From positions 2,356,001 to 2,420,000 of the forward strand of contig NZ_CP011530.1 in the NCBI RefSeq assembly GCF_001605725.1: DNA of 64,000 nt, in the 5' to 3' direction. Every line of letters begins with the position of its first letter. Within the stretch, counting starts at the first letter, position 1. The notes below the pieces were generated by a model. That model saw nothing but the letters and a program-made list of their open reading frames with translations, was not told where the DNA came from and ran no database searches. Position numbers and translations under genes: made by a program. This stretch comes from Mycobacteroides immunogenum (GTDB lineage: Bacteria; Actinomycetota; Actinomycetes; Mycobacteriales; Mycobacteriaceae). Below, one piece after another: positions 40,307 through 48,387 of the stretch.

Positions 40307-42165
40307 TTCTTGACCGACGCCCCCGCAGCCGACAGCCCGAGGCCGGCGACGATGGCCTCGACCGAGGCCTGCACGTCTTCGACAGTGACCGTCATGAGGT
40401 CGTCATCGCTGAACTCTTCTGCGCCTGAATTGTCAAGGCGGTGTTCACGTTCCTCCTCGGAGCGTTCAACTACGTTACGGACGAAGCGGCCGTTACCGGC
40501 GACGTCGATGCTGCGGCGTGCAATGCCTCGGGTGTCGGGGGCTTCCGCGGCGCACATCGCCGAGAAAGCGGTGAGCAGCTCGGCCGCGGCGCCCTCGTCG
40601 AACTTGCTGTCGCGGACCGATGCCATCGCCGCGGCGATCTCGACGAGTTCGGGCGGCGCGTACGACGGGAAGTTGATGGATCGTGTGAATCGGGAGCGCA
40701 GACCCTCGTTGGTGTCCAGGAACTGGTCCAGCTCGGCGCGGTAACCGGCGACGATCACGACCAAACGGTCGCGGTCGTTTTCCATCCGGGCCAGCAGCGT
40801 GTCGATGGCCACCAAACCGAAGTCGTTCTTGGCGCCTGTCGACACCAGTGCGTATGCCTCGTCGAGGAACAGCACGCCGTCGAGGGCACTGTCGATGACG
40901 GCATTGGTCTTGGCCTCGGTCTCACCGATGTGCTGGCCGATGAGGTCGGCACGGTGCACTTCGCGGACGTTCTCGCGCTTGAGAAGCCCTAGGCCGCAAT
41001 AGATTTTGGCGACCACACGGGCAATGGTGGTCTTACCGGTACCGGGCGGGCCCGCGAACACCAGGTGGTGCGTGCGGTGCCCGACGGCGAGTCCGCGGTC
41101 TTGACGGCGCAAGGCCATTGCCACCGAACTCTTGAGTCGCGCTACCTGGTCCTTGACCTGATCGAGGCCGATGAACTCGCTGAGCTGCTGCTCGGCCTCG
41201 GCGAGCAGGATCGCCTTCCGCTCATGAGCCTCGGGATCGATGAAATCCTCTTCGTTGGGCTCGGTTTCGTAGTCCCAGGGGTCCGTGCGGGCCGCGATAC
41301 GGGCCGCAGTGGTGGTGTGCAGACCCACACTGGGATCGGTGAGCGCGTGCTCGATCTCCGGGTTCTCCGGATTGGCCGCGTACAGATCTTGGAGCACCTC
41401 GGTGGCGGTCTCTTCGTCACCGTGGTGGCGCAGGTTCAATGCCTTGGCGAGGGCGCCATCGGTAGCGGCCACTTCGATTGGGCCGGTGGGGTCTTCGAGG
41501 TAGGAGAGCGCTGGATTGACCATGCCCAGCTTGGCCAATGCGATTCCCAGGGTGATCCGGACCGCGTGAGATGTGGTGGGGTCCAGCGACTCGTCGGTGA
41601 CGACGGGGGTCAACAGCGCGATGACATCGGCCCACCGCTGGGCGCGATTCTGCATGGCGGCGGCGACCCAGCGGGCGTTGAACCACCCGGGGCGCCGCTC
41701 GGTCACGGCGGTGATGAGTTCATTGGCCTTGACGTACTCGCCCTTGTCCACGAGAGCAGCCGCGTAGGCAAGGTGGTAGTCGTCGGGTCCACTGGCACGG
41801 AACTCGAGGTACAACCCGGTGTCGTAGGTGAAGGTGAGATCACCTGGCTGCAGGTTGACCGCGTGCTGGAGGTGTCCCGCAGTCGCGGTGGTCTCCGAAA
41901 TGGCTTCCAGGACATCGATGGTGGCGCCGCCAGCAGCCGCGAGACCAACCCATACGTCGCACTGATCTTGCGCGGTTCGGCACAGCGACGTGAAGCCGTA
42001 GCGCGCTGCCGGTAAATCGGCAGGGCGCCGCCTGTCGTTGACGGAGAGACCTAGCGCCCGGCAGCAGGTCGCGAACCGGCTCTCCAATTCGGGGTCGATG
42101 CGTGTCGCGGCGGCCACCTCTGGAGCCACCCAGCCACGCTCACCAACTCGTTCACGAATATCCAC
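40303..42165 (-). CDS. eccA3: ESX-3 AAA+ ATPase EccA3
   Basis: A cytosolic AAA+ ATPase of 620 residues, first gene of the ESX-3 operon. The N-terminal half (to about residue 280) is a TPR-like helical domain, and the C-terminal CbxX/CfqX-type AAA module has Walker A GPPGTGKTT near residue 374 and Walker B GVLFLDEAYAL. It is proposed to help release EspG from PE-PPE substrates. The start is 397 bases from the divergent siderophore-interacting protein gene, with IdeR-like boxes between. Confidence 0.95.
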   Translation of the reverse strand: MDIRERVGERGWVAPEVAAATRIDPELESRFATCCRALGLSVNDRRRPADLPAARYGFTSLCRTAQDQCDVWVGLAAAGGATIDVLEAISETTATAGHLQHAVNLQPGDLTFTYDTGLYLEFRASGPDDYHLAYAAALVDKGEYVKANELITAVTERRPGWFNARWVAAAMQNRAQRWADVIALLTPVVTDESLDPTTSHAVRITLGIALAKLGMVNPALSYLEDPTGPIEVAATDGALAKALNLRHHGDEETATEVLQDLYAANPENPEIEHALTDPSVGLHTTTAARIAARTDPWDYETEPNEEDFIDPEAHERKAILLAEAEQQLSEFIGLDQVKDQVARLKSSVAMALRRQDRGLAVGHRTHHLVFAGPPGTGKTTIARVVAKIYCGLGLLKRENVREVHRADLIGQHIGETEAKTNAVIDSALDGVLFLDEAYALVSTGAKNDFGLVAIDTLLARMENDRDRLVVIVAGYRAELDQFLDTNEGLRSRFTRSINFPSYAPPELVEIAAAMASVRDSKFDEGAAAELLTAFSAMCAAEAPDTRGIARRSIDVAGNGRFVRNVVERSEEEREHRLDNSGAEEFSDDDLMTVTVEDVQASVEAIVAGLGLSAAGASVKK

Positions 42166-42479
42166 TTACAGCCCTTCGCCCGATCGACACGCTCGCTGAT
42201 TGGAGTAGTCGGCTCGCGAACGTGATTGGTTCCTGACATAGCTCCCTTGAGCTGTCAGCAAATTCTTGACAGATCGCCTGCTGCCGCCGGCGCGCTCTCC
42301 GTGGTGCTGGAGATGGTTAAGCCGGTGCACCTGATTGAAGGCGGAGCATCGGAGTGTGACTGCCACCACACCCGGGCGTTCGAGTTGACTAACTCGCTCG
42401 CGAGTACTCATCTACCGCCTTTATTCATGGCACCGTTGCTTGCTCGGCAAGAGATTAGCATTCCCTTACCTAAGTGTCG

Positions 42480-42498
42480 ATAGCTAACCCTAGCCTTA
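42480..42498 (-). promoter_or_regulatory. IdeR-like iron box, eccA3 side
   Basis: Read on the minus strand, TAAGGCTAGGGTTAGCTAT matches 13 of 19 positions of the IdeR/DtxR consensus TTAGGTTAGGCTAACCTAA. Its placement upstream of eccA3 agrees with the known IdeR control of ESX-3. It is the weaker of the two boxes in this gap. Confidence 0.5.
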
Positions 42499-42513
42499 TT
42501 GAAGACTGAATAG

Positions 42514-42532
42514 TTAGGATAGCCTAATCTAA
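42514..42532 (+). promoter_or_regulatory. IdeR-like iron box, siderophore-interacting protein side
   Basis: TTAGGATAGCCTAATCTAA matches 16 of 19 positions of the IdeR/DtxR consensus and ends 30 bases before the ATG of the ferric-siderophore reductase gene, where bound IdeR-Fe would block transcription. This is the best iron box in the window. Confidence 0.8.
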
Positions 42533-42562
42533 CGAAGGTGGCAGACGAATCGAGGGTGTGTA

Positions 42563-43279
42563 ATGCCGAGCACAGTGACCCAACCGACCCGTGGATGGCA
42601 GGGAGCGGTCCTCAAATTATTCGGGGTCGGTGACTATCAGCTAACAGTGACGGGCCGCCGGCAACTGTCGGATCACTACCTGCGGCTCAGCTTCGCGGCG
42701 GGTGGGTTGCTGCATGGTCGCGATGTTCACCCGACCATGTGGATCCGGCTGTGGTTCTCCGATGGAGAGAAACTGCACCAGCGTGGATACACACTGGTCA
42801 ACCCCGATTCAGTGGCCGATACCGTCGATATCGAGTTTGCGTTGCACGACGGCCTGGCAGCTCGCTGGGCGCAGTCGGCGCGGATAGGCGACACGATCGG
42901 CGCCACGGTGCTGGGCAGTAACTTCGCGCTGCCGGATCCCGCTCCGCGCGGCTACATAGTTGTGGGGGATACCGCATCGCTTCCCGCCATCAATTCCCTG
43001 CTCGCGGCGATCGGGGACTGCCCGGCCACGGTGTTCTTGGAAGCCGCGCACGACAGCGACAAGACCCTTCCCGTCGGCAGAGAGGCGATCTGGGTGGATC
43101 GTCACGGCGGACTGCCGCTTGTCGAGGTGGTGCGCGCCGCCGCCTTCGACGCTTCGGGGTACTTCGGCTGGGTGGCATGCGATACCCGGACCACGCGACA
43201 GGTGGCGCACGTGCTCAAGGATGAGTTCGGCATTCCGCGCCGGTCGATGAAGTCCCAGGCCTACTGGATGGCCTCCTAA
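42563..43279 (+). CDS. Siderophore-interacting protein / ferric-siderophore reductase
   Basis: A 238-residue flavoprotein of the SIP (ViuB/YqjH-like) family, which reduces Fe(III)-siderophores in the cytosol to release iron. It has an FAD-binding barrel with the HQRGYTLVNPD motif, then a C-terminal nucleotide-binding part (GYIVVGDTASLPAINSLLAAIG) and the terminal KSQAYWMAS signature typical of the family. It diverges from ESX-3 across an IdeR-like box, so low-iron induction is expected. Confidence 0.9.
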   Translation: MPSTVTQPTRGWQGAVLKLFGVGDYQLTVTGRRQLSDHYLRLSFAAGGLLHGRDVHPTMWIRLWFSDGEKLHQRGYTLVNPDSVADTVDIEFALHDGLAARWAQSARIGDTIGATVLGSNFALPDPAPRGYIVVGDTASLPAINSLLAAIGDCPATVFLEAAHDSDKTLPVGREAIWVDRHGGLPLVEVVRAAAFDASGYFGWVACDTRTTRQVAHVLKDEFGIPRRSMKSQAYWMAS

Positions 43280-43302
43280 CCCTGGGGGTCCTAGGCGGGG
43301 TT

Positions 43303-43614
43303 CTAGGAGGCAAGCCGCAAACGGGGCATCTGACGGCCTGTGGTGTCCATGATCCGGGTGACGGTGCCGAACCGGTCGGTGGCACGTCGGCACAACTCGC
43401 GGAGCTGGCGCGGGTCGGTGGTGTCGGCGGCGATGGCCATCACCTGATCGGCGTCGTATCCGTGCAACATCCTCGTCAGGTCGGTCGCGTGCCGGCCGCA
43501 GATGACGACCCGATGCCCGTTGCGCACCAGTATCTGGACGATCTGGCGGCCATGGGGAGCGTCGGCGTTGAGGACGACAACCACATCCGGGTCCGGGTTC
43601 GCGTGGATCTGCAT
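43303..43614 (-). CDS. Short Rossmann-type protein resembling the N-terminal half of an SDR
   Basis: A 103-residue reading frame: a beta strand VVVVLNADAPHGRQIVQILVRNGHRVVICGR, an Asp-containing turn IAADTTDPRQLRELCRRATDRFG and a TRIMDTTG segment line up with the first half of short-chain dehydrogenases. The glycine-rich loop is degenerate (NADAPHG instead of TGxxxGxG), and the YxxxK half is absent. It may be a cofactor-binding remnant or a small regulatory protein. It converges with the siderophore-interacting protein gene. Confidence 0.5.
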   Translation of the reverse strand: MQIHANPDPDVVVVLNADAPHGRQIVQILVRNGHRVVICGRHATDLTRMLHGYDADQVMAIAADTTDPRQLRELCRRATDRFGTVTRIMDTTGRQMPRLRLAS

Positions 43615-43716
43615 GTCCCTATTGAGCCAGCGATTCCTGGACCCCGGATGTGAGCGCCATGTGGATTGGTTGGATGACCTCAGCGATTGGTTACATTCAC
43701 GTCGAGGCCGCGATGG

Positions 43717-44862
43717 TCATGCCCGGGTGCGCTGCCGGTAGGACCGCGCCGCGTCCCGCAGTCCGTCGGCGGACTCCTCGCCCCAGGTTCGCAGCATCGC
43801 GCGGTTGGCCAGCACGACATCTCGGGTAGCCCCGATGCGCTCTGACTCGTATTCGGTCAGTCCGCGGGCGAGATCGCCGGGTGTGGCCGATAGCGCACGT
43901 GCCAGTACGTGGGCGTCGACCACGGACTGCGATCCGCCATTGGCGCCCAACGGGTACATCGGATGCGCGGCATCGCCCAACAGGGTGACACGGCCGTCGC
44001 CCCAGCGCGACAAGGGGTCTCGGTCGACCATGGGGTATTCGACGATGTGCGGTGTGCTGCGAACCATCTTGTCGAGGTCCAGCCAACCAAAATCCCAACC
44101 CGGGAAGTGATCGAGCACCTCATCGGCGCTGACGGGGTCATTCCATCGGGCGCTGGCAGGGAGCTCGCCGGCAGGGTCGGTGCGCGCGAGGGCAACCCAA
44201 TTCACGGTGTGCTCACTGATCGGGTAGGCGATGAGTTCGTGATCGGTGTCGTCGTGCGCGGCGATCATGGTCTTCCCGGTGAGGAATGGGCCGATCTCGG
44301 ATGCGCCGCGCCACATCCGCACTCCCGACCAACGCAACGGGTCTACCGGATGCAGCTGAGCCCGTACAGCCGAGTTGACCCCATCGGCTCCCACCAAGAC
44401 GGCCGCCTCGACATCGCCGTCGGCCGTACGTACACGCACTCCGGTCTCGTGGCTCTCGAAACCAAGCACGCGGCTAGCTGTTCGGATCGACCCTGGGCCA
44501 AGGTGTTCCCGTACCGCGTCCAGCAACATGAGTTGCAACTGGCCGCGGTGCACCGAGATCTGTGGGTATGGGTAGTCGCCTGCGAGGCCGCGTGGTTCCG
44601 AGTACAGAACGGTGCCGTGTTTGTCGCAGAATCTGATCTCGGTGGTGGCGATTCCCATGCGCGTCAACTGTGGACCCAGCCCCAGTTCGATGAGTACACC
44701 AACGGCGTGCGGAAGCATATTGATGCCAACGCCCAGCGGTTTGACCTGCTGCGCACTCTCCAGCACCGTCACCTCAAATCCCGCGGCGTGCAAGGTCAGC
44801 GCGGAGGTGAGTCCGCCGATGCCGGCTCCGGCGATCACGATCGATGTCTTGTGCGTGCTCAT
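43717..44862 (-). CDS. FAD-dependent monooxygenase (PHBH/salicylate hydroxylase-like)
   Basis: A 381-residue class A flavoprotein monooxygenase: GxGxxG FAD motif in VIAGAGIGGLTSALTLHAAGFEVTVLE, a VLVGADGVNSAVR DG motif and GRVTLLGDAAHPMYPLGANGG, the GD motif. Such enzymes hydroxylate aromatic rings with NAD(P)H. The neighbouring mycobactin genes make salicylate a tempting substrate, but nothing in the sequence proves this. It diverges from a LysR regulator, a common arrangement for such enzymes. Confidence 0.85.
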   Translation of the reverse strand: MSTHKTSIVIAGAGIGGLTSALTLHAAGFEVTVLESAQQVKPLGVGINMLPHAVGVLIELGLGPQLTRMGIATTEIRFCDKHGTVLYSEPRGLAGDYPYPQISVHRGQLQLMLLDAVREHLGPGSIRTASRVLGFESHETGVRVRTADGDVEAAVLVGADGVNSAVRAQLHPVDPLRWSGVRMWRGASEIGPFLTGKTMIAAHDDTDHELIAYPISEHTVNWVALARTDPAGELPASARWNDPVSADEVLDHFPGWDFGWLDLDKMVRSTPHIVEYPMVDRDPLSRWGDGRVTLLGDAAHPMYPLGANGGSQSVVDAHVLARALSATPGDLARGLTEYESERIGATRDVVLANRAMLRTWGEESADGLRDAARSYRQRTRA

Positions 44863-44933
44863 GTAGTCCAGTTTCAGGTGGCGCCAACTAGAAGTCCAAG
44901 ATCTATTGATTAGCAGTCCTATAATTAATGCTT
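44863..44933. promoter_or_regulatory. Divergent LysR-type control region
   Basis: A short AT-rich gap between the divergent monooxygenase and LysR genes (for example ATCTATTGATTAG and TATAATTAATG around 44900-44930). LysR regulators usually bind such gaps and control the divergent gene as well as themselves. No single operator can be assigned with confidence. Confidence 0.4.
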
Positions 44934-45803
44934 ATGGAAATCCATCAGCTGCGCTACGTGGTGGCGGTGGCGGAAGCGTCGAGTTTCACGAAGGCGGCTG
45001 CCGCACTGCACGTTGCCCAACCCGGCGTGAGCGCCCAAATACGGCTCTTGGAGCGCGAATTGGGTCAGGACCTGTTTGATCGATCGGGTCGTCAGGTCCG
45101 GCTTACCGATGCGGGCGAGGCGGTGATGCCCTACGCGCGGTCGGCGCTCGCGGCCATCGACGGAGTGCGCGAGGCGGCCGAAGAGATCGGCGGGCTACTG
45201 CGTGGGCATATCGCGTTCGGCACCGTGACATCGCATGGTGCCGACCTTTCCTCGCTACTTTCGGCATTTCATCGCGACCATCCCGCGATCACCATCACGC
45301 TCACCGAGGCCGGTCGCGAAGAACTTGTCGCCGCACTGCTGGAGGGCCGGTTGGACGGGGCGATCGTGGCACTGGGAGCGCGACCGCTCGAGGGGTTGGG
45401 TCTGCAGGTGATCGATGACCAGCCCCTGGTGGCGGCGGTCGCGGCCCACGATCCGTTGGCACAGCGGCGCTCGATCACCCTGGAGCGGCTCTGCGAGCGC
45501 ACGCTGATCTGTCTCCCGACGGGCAGCGGCGTCCGGTCGATCCTGGAGACCGCATCTCGAGCGGCCGGGCTCACCCCGAATGTGGCCTTTGAGGCGAGTT
45601 CACCGCGGGCCTTGGTAAGTCTCGTCGGGCAAGGGCTTGGCGTCGCGGTGGTGCCCGCCCCGTATGTACGTAACCGTGACGGGGTGGTGGCACTGGAAAT
45701 CCGGCCCGCATTGCGCGGGCGGCTCGCGTTGGCGTGGCGCCTGCAAGGTCCGGTGGGTCCCGCGGCGCGCGTCTTCCTGGAGCGCGCCCGCGCGGTTCTC
45801 TGA
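44934..45803 (+). CDS. LysR family transcriptional regulator
   Basis: A 289-residue LysR-type regulator: the N-terminal winged helix-turn-helix (MEIHQLRYVVAVAEASSFTKAAAALHVAQPGVSAQIRLLERELGQDLF) and a C-terminal periplasmic-binding-like effector domain (from about residue 90). ATG at 44934 gives the standard family start; ATG at 44928 adds two residues. It probably controls the divergent flavin monooxygenase. Confidence 0.88.
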   Translation: MEIHQLRYVVAVAEASSFTKAAAALHVAQPGVSAQIRLLERELGQDLFDRSGRQVRLTDAGEAVMPYARSALAAIDGVREAAEEIGGLLRGHIAFGTVTSHGADLSSLLSAFHRDHPAITITLTEAGREELVAALLEGRLDGAIVALGARPLEGLGLQVIDDQPLVAAVAAHDPLAQRRSITLERLCERTLICLPTGSGVRSILETASRAAGLTPNVAFEASSPRALVSLVGQGLGVAVVPAPYVRNRDGVVALEIRPALRGRLALAWRLQGPVGPAARVFLERARAVL

Positions 45804-46006
45804 TTGTGGTTCCGATCACCCTGAATGCAATCAGGCGCCGCGTGTCACGGTGGCGCAATGCCGCGCCCGTCGCGGTGCGCAGCAGGTCGCAGGTGGTGCC
45901 GACCGGCGCAATGGAACGGACCTGACAGATTTTCAATTCACCCGGCAGGTAGCCGCTGAACAGGCCTTTAGCGTGTTGGCGAGGTTGATTCACGTCAGGA
46001 GGAGTC

Positions 46007-46753
46007 GTGGCCGCTGCCGAGCCCACGCCATTGCGCCGCCCGCGCGCCGATCAGGCGCGGTTGGTCGCCGACGTGCTGCGCCATCAAATTCACGCCGGGG
46101 GTTACGCCGATGGCGGCCTGCCCAGTGAGCAGGAGTTGGCCGCCGAGTTCTTCGTCTCGCGCAATACCGTTCGCGAGGCGCTCACCACGCTGAAGGACGA
46201 GGGACTGATCGAACGGGGGCCCCGGACCGGTACTCATGTCGCATTGCGCAAGTACGAACACGGACTGGATGCCCTGCTCGGGCTCAAGGAGACCTTCAAG
46301 GGATACGGCGAGGTTCGCAACGAGGTCAGGGTCATCCAGGAGGTAAACGCCCCGCCGGCGGTCGCACATAGATTGCGGCTCGACCCGGGTGCGCGTGTCA
46401 TCTTCATCGAGCGGTTGCGATACCTGGGCGACCTGCCGCTCAGCCTGGATAAGACATACCTCACCCCGGATGTGGGGGAGGCGGTGATCGAGCATCAGCT
46501 TGAGACCAACGACGTGTTCGCCTTGATCGAACGCGTCACCGGGCACCGACTGGGCTCGGCCAACTTGGCTCTGGAAGCCGTTGCGGCCGACTCGCATTCG
46601 GCGGCAACACTGCAAGTGCCGGACAGTGCCCCATTGCTGCTCCTGGAGCGTTTGACCCACCTCGACGATGGGACCCCCGTCGATCTCGAGTACATCAGAA
46701 TGCGTGGGGATCGAATCACCTTACGCAGCAATCTATTAAGGGATGCCCCATGA
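46007..46753 (+). CDS. GntR/UTRA family transcriptional regulator
   Basis: A 248-residue HutC-type regulator: a winged helix-turn-helix (residues 18-85, LPSEQELAAEFFVSRNTVREALTTLKDEGLIERGPRTGTHV) and a UTRA ligand-binding domain (about 100-240, DPGARVIFIERLRYLGDLPLSLDKTYL). GTG at 46007 follows AGGAGGAG. It is first in a six-gene operon and overlaps the ferredoxin gene by four bases, so it probably regulates the operon in response to the imported compound or a product. The 200 bases upstream hold the promoter; no operator is obvious. Confidence 0.88.
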   Translation: MAAAEPTPLRRPRADQARLVADVLRHQIHAGGYADGGLPSEQELAAEFFVSRNTVREALTTLKDEGLIERGPRTGTHVALRKYEHGLDALLGLKETFKGYGEVRNEVRVIQEVNAPPAVAHRLRLDPGARVIFIERLRYLGDLPLSLDKTYLTPDVGEAVIEHQLETNDVFALIERVTGHRLGSANLALEAVAADSHSAATLQVPDSAPLLLLERLTHLDDGTPVDLEYIRMRGDRITLRSNLLRDAP

Positions 46754-46977
46754 CATTGGTCAACAACCGCATCGACGTTCCGGTCACCATCGACGAATCG
46801 TTATGCATCGATGGCTGCACCTTGTGCGTCGATATCTGCCCGCTGGACTCGCTGGCCATCAACCCAGAAAACGGTAAGGCCTTCATGCACGTCGACGAGT
46901 GCTGGTACTGCGGCCCTTGTGCGGCCCGCTGCCCTACCGGGGCCGTCACCGTCAACATGCCCTACCTACTTCGATAA
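46750..46977 (+). CDS. AprB-like 2x[4Fe-4S] ferredoxin subunit
   Basis: A 75-residue ferredoxin with two clusters: CIDGCTLCVDICP and CWYCGPCAARCP. The order and spacing (a first motif with CxxxCxxCxxxCP, an intervening NGKAFMHVDEC, then CxxCxxCxxxCP followed by AVTV) resembles the iron-sulfur subunit AprB of adenylylsulfate reductase rather than bacterial 7Fe or 8Fe ferredoxins, but it lacks the long AprB C-terminal tail. It should carry electrons to or from the AprA-like flavoprotein encoded at the end of the same operon. Confidence 0.85.
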   Translation: MTLVNNRIDVPVTIDESLCIDGCTLCVDICPLDSLAINPENGKAFMHVDECWYCGPCAARCPTGAVTVNMPYLLR

Positions 46978-46989
46978 GTCAGGACACCC

Positions 46990-48387
46990 ATGAAGAGAAC
47001 AGCCCTTCTCGTCTCCCTGCTCCTCGCCCTCACCACCGGCTGCTCGCTGGACGCCGGTTCCGGTTCATCCAATGAGGTCACGGTGGTTGTCGGCTATCAG
47101 TCGAAGACCATCAACACCGTCACCGCGGGCACGCTGCTGCGCGCTCAGGGCTACCTGGAGAAGCGGCTCGGTGACGTGACGTCGCGCACCGGAACCAAAT
47201 ACACGGTGCAGTGGCAGGACTACGACACCGGCGCGCCGATCACCGCCCAGATGCTCGCCGAGAAGATCGACATCGGCTCGATGGGTGACTACCCGCTGCT
47301 GATCAACGGCTCCAAAACTCAGGCCAACGAGAAGGCGCGCACCGAACTGGTTTCGATTACGGGCTACAACGCCAAGGGCGCGCTCAACATGGTTGTGGTG
47401 CCCCCGAATTCGCCGATCACCCAACTTCCCGAATTGAAGGGCAAAAAGGTGTCGGCGAGTGTGGGCTCGGCGGGGCACGGCACGTTGGTGCGCGCCCTGC
47501 GCAATGACGGACTGGACCCGACCAAGGATGTCGAGGTTCTCAACCAGCAGCCGCAGGTCGGCGCCTCTGCCCTGGAATCCGGCCAGGTGCAAGCACTCTC
47601 GCAGTTCGTGGCCTGGCCGGGCCTGCTGGTCTTTCAGAAGAAGGCCAAGCTGCTCTATGACGGTGCCGAACTGAATGTCCCGACCTTCCATGGTGTGGTG
47701 GTGCGGCGCGACTACGCCAAGCAGCATCCTGACGTGCTCGACGCCTTCCTGCAGGCTCAGCTCGACGCCACCGATTTCATTCACGACAAGCCGCTTGACG
47801 CGGCCCGCATCGTCGCCGAGGGCAGCGGCCTGCCGCAGGAAGTGGTGTACCTCTACAACGGGCCCGGTGGCACGTCGTTCGATACCACTCTCAAGCCCTC
47901 GCTCATCGACGCGTTCAAAAGCGATGTGCCCTATCTGAAGTCGATCGGGGACTTCGCCGATCTGAACATCGACGAGTTCGTGCAAGACGGCCCACTCCGG
48001 CAGGCATACACAACTCGTGCGAAGAGCTACGACACCGAGTTGGCTGCCAAGGTCAACCCGCTGGTGCTGCACCCGGCGGGCGGGGCAGACCCGGGGCAGG
48101 CCGCCGAGATCTGGTTCGATGGAAAGGATTCCACGCAGGTATATGGCACCGCTGAGGAGCTGCTGAAGGCCGTCAACGCCGCAGGCGCGGCCGGCCAGCG
48201 GGTCCGTGCCGCATATGTCGCCGACACCGAACTGGGCACCCGTTGGTTCGCCGACCATGCCCGGTGGGTTCGGGATTCGGCGGGGCTGCACCCCTTCACG
48301 ACCAGTGCCGGCGCCGCTCGATACGTCGCCGCACATCCGGGTGCCACGCCGTTGGATTATCCGCAAGCACTGGCGGCCGCGTCATGA
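46990..48387 (+). CDS. ABC transporter substrate-binding lipoprotein with C-terminal extension
   Basis: A 465-residue lipoprotein (lipobox LTTGC). Residues about 30-340 form a nitrate/sulfonate-type (SsuA/TauA/NrtA) binding domain with DIGSMGDYPLLING, LKGKKVSASVGSAGHGTLVRALRN and a FHGVVVRRDYAKQHPDVLDAFL segment. Residues about 362-465 form an extra domain (AEIWFDGKDSTQVYGTAEELL ... AAYVADTELGTRW ... HPFTTSAGAARYVAAHPGATPLDYPQAL) whose pattern resembles NosL-like proteins, though I see no CxM metal motif. The extra domain could bind a second ligand or a metal. The stop overlaps the permease start. Confidence 0.82.
   Translation: MKRTALLVSLLLALTTGCSLDAGSGSSNEVTVVVGYQSKTINTVTAGTLLRAQGYLEKRLGDVTSRTGTKYTVQWQDYDTGAPITAQMLAEKIDIGSMGDYPLLINGSKTQANEKARTELVSITGYNAKGALNMVVVPPNSPITQLPELKGKKVSASVGSAGHGTLVRALRNDGLDPTKDVEVLNQQPQVGASALESGQVQALSQFVAWPGLLVFQKKAKLLYDGAELNVPTFHGVVVRRDYAKQHPDVLDAFLQAQLDATDFIHDKPLDAARIVAEGSGLPQEVVYLYNGPGGTSFDTTLKPSLIDAFKSDVPYLKSIGDFADLNIDEFVQDGPLRQAYTTRAKSYDTELAAKVNPLVLHPAGGADPGQAAEIWFDGKDSTQVYGTAEELLKAVNAAGAAGQRVRAAYVADTELGTRWFADHARWVRDSAGLHPFTTSAGAARYVAAHPGATPLDYPQALAAAS

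Larger units (their letters stand above)
42166..42562. promoter_or_regulatory. Divergent intergenic region eccA3 / siderophore-interacting protein
   Basis: A 397-base gene-free region between two iron-related transcripts. It holds two IdeR-like boxes near the right end and an imperfect stem-loop at 42233-42258 (CTGAC-at-AGCTC, loop CCTT, GAGCTGTCAG), 68 bases upstream of eccA3. The eccA3 transcript would thus have a leader of up to 300 bases if it starts at the boxes. I see no reading frame with coding character here. Confidence 0.6.

Noticed and set aside
43280..43302. A possible bidirectional hairpin (CCTAG ... CTAGG) between convergent genes.
   Set aside because: The stem is only five base pairs and lacks a T-tract.
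45804..46006. A possible riboswitch or structured leader in front of the GntR gene, since the operon may be sulfur-related.
   Set aside because: I looked for SAM-type riboswitch conserved segments and a clear terminator/anti-terminator pair and found neither; only a good ribosome-binding site is visible.
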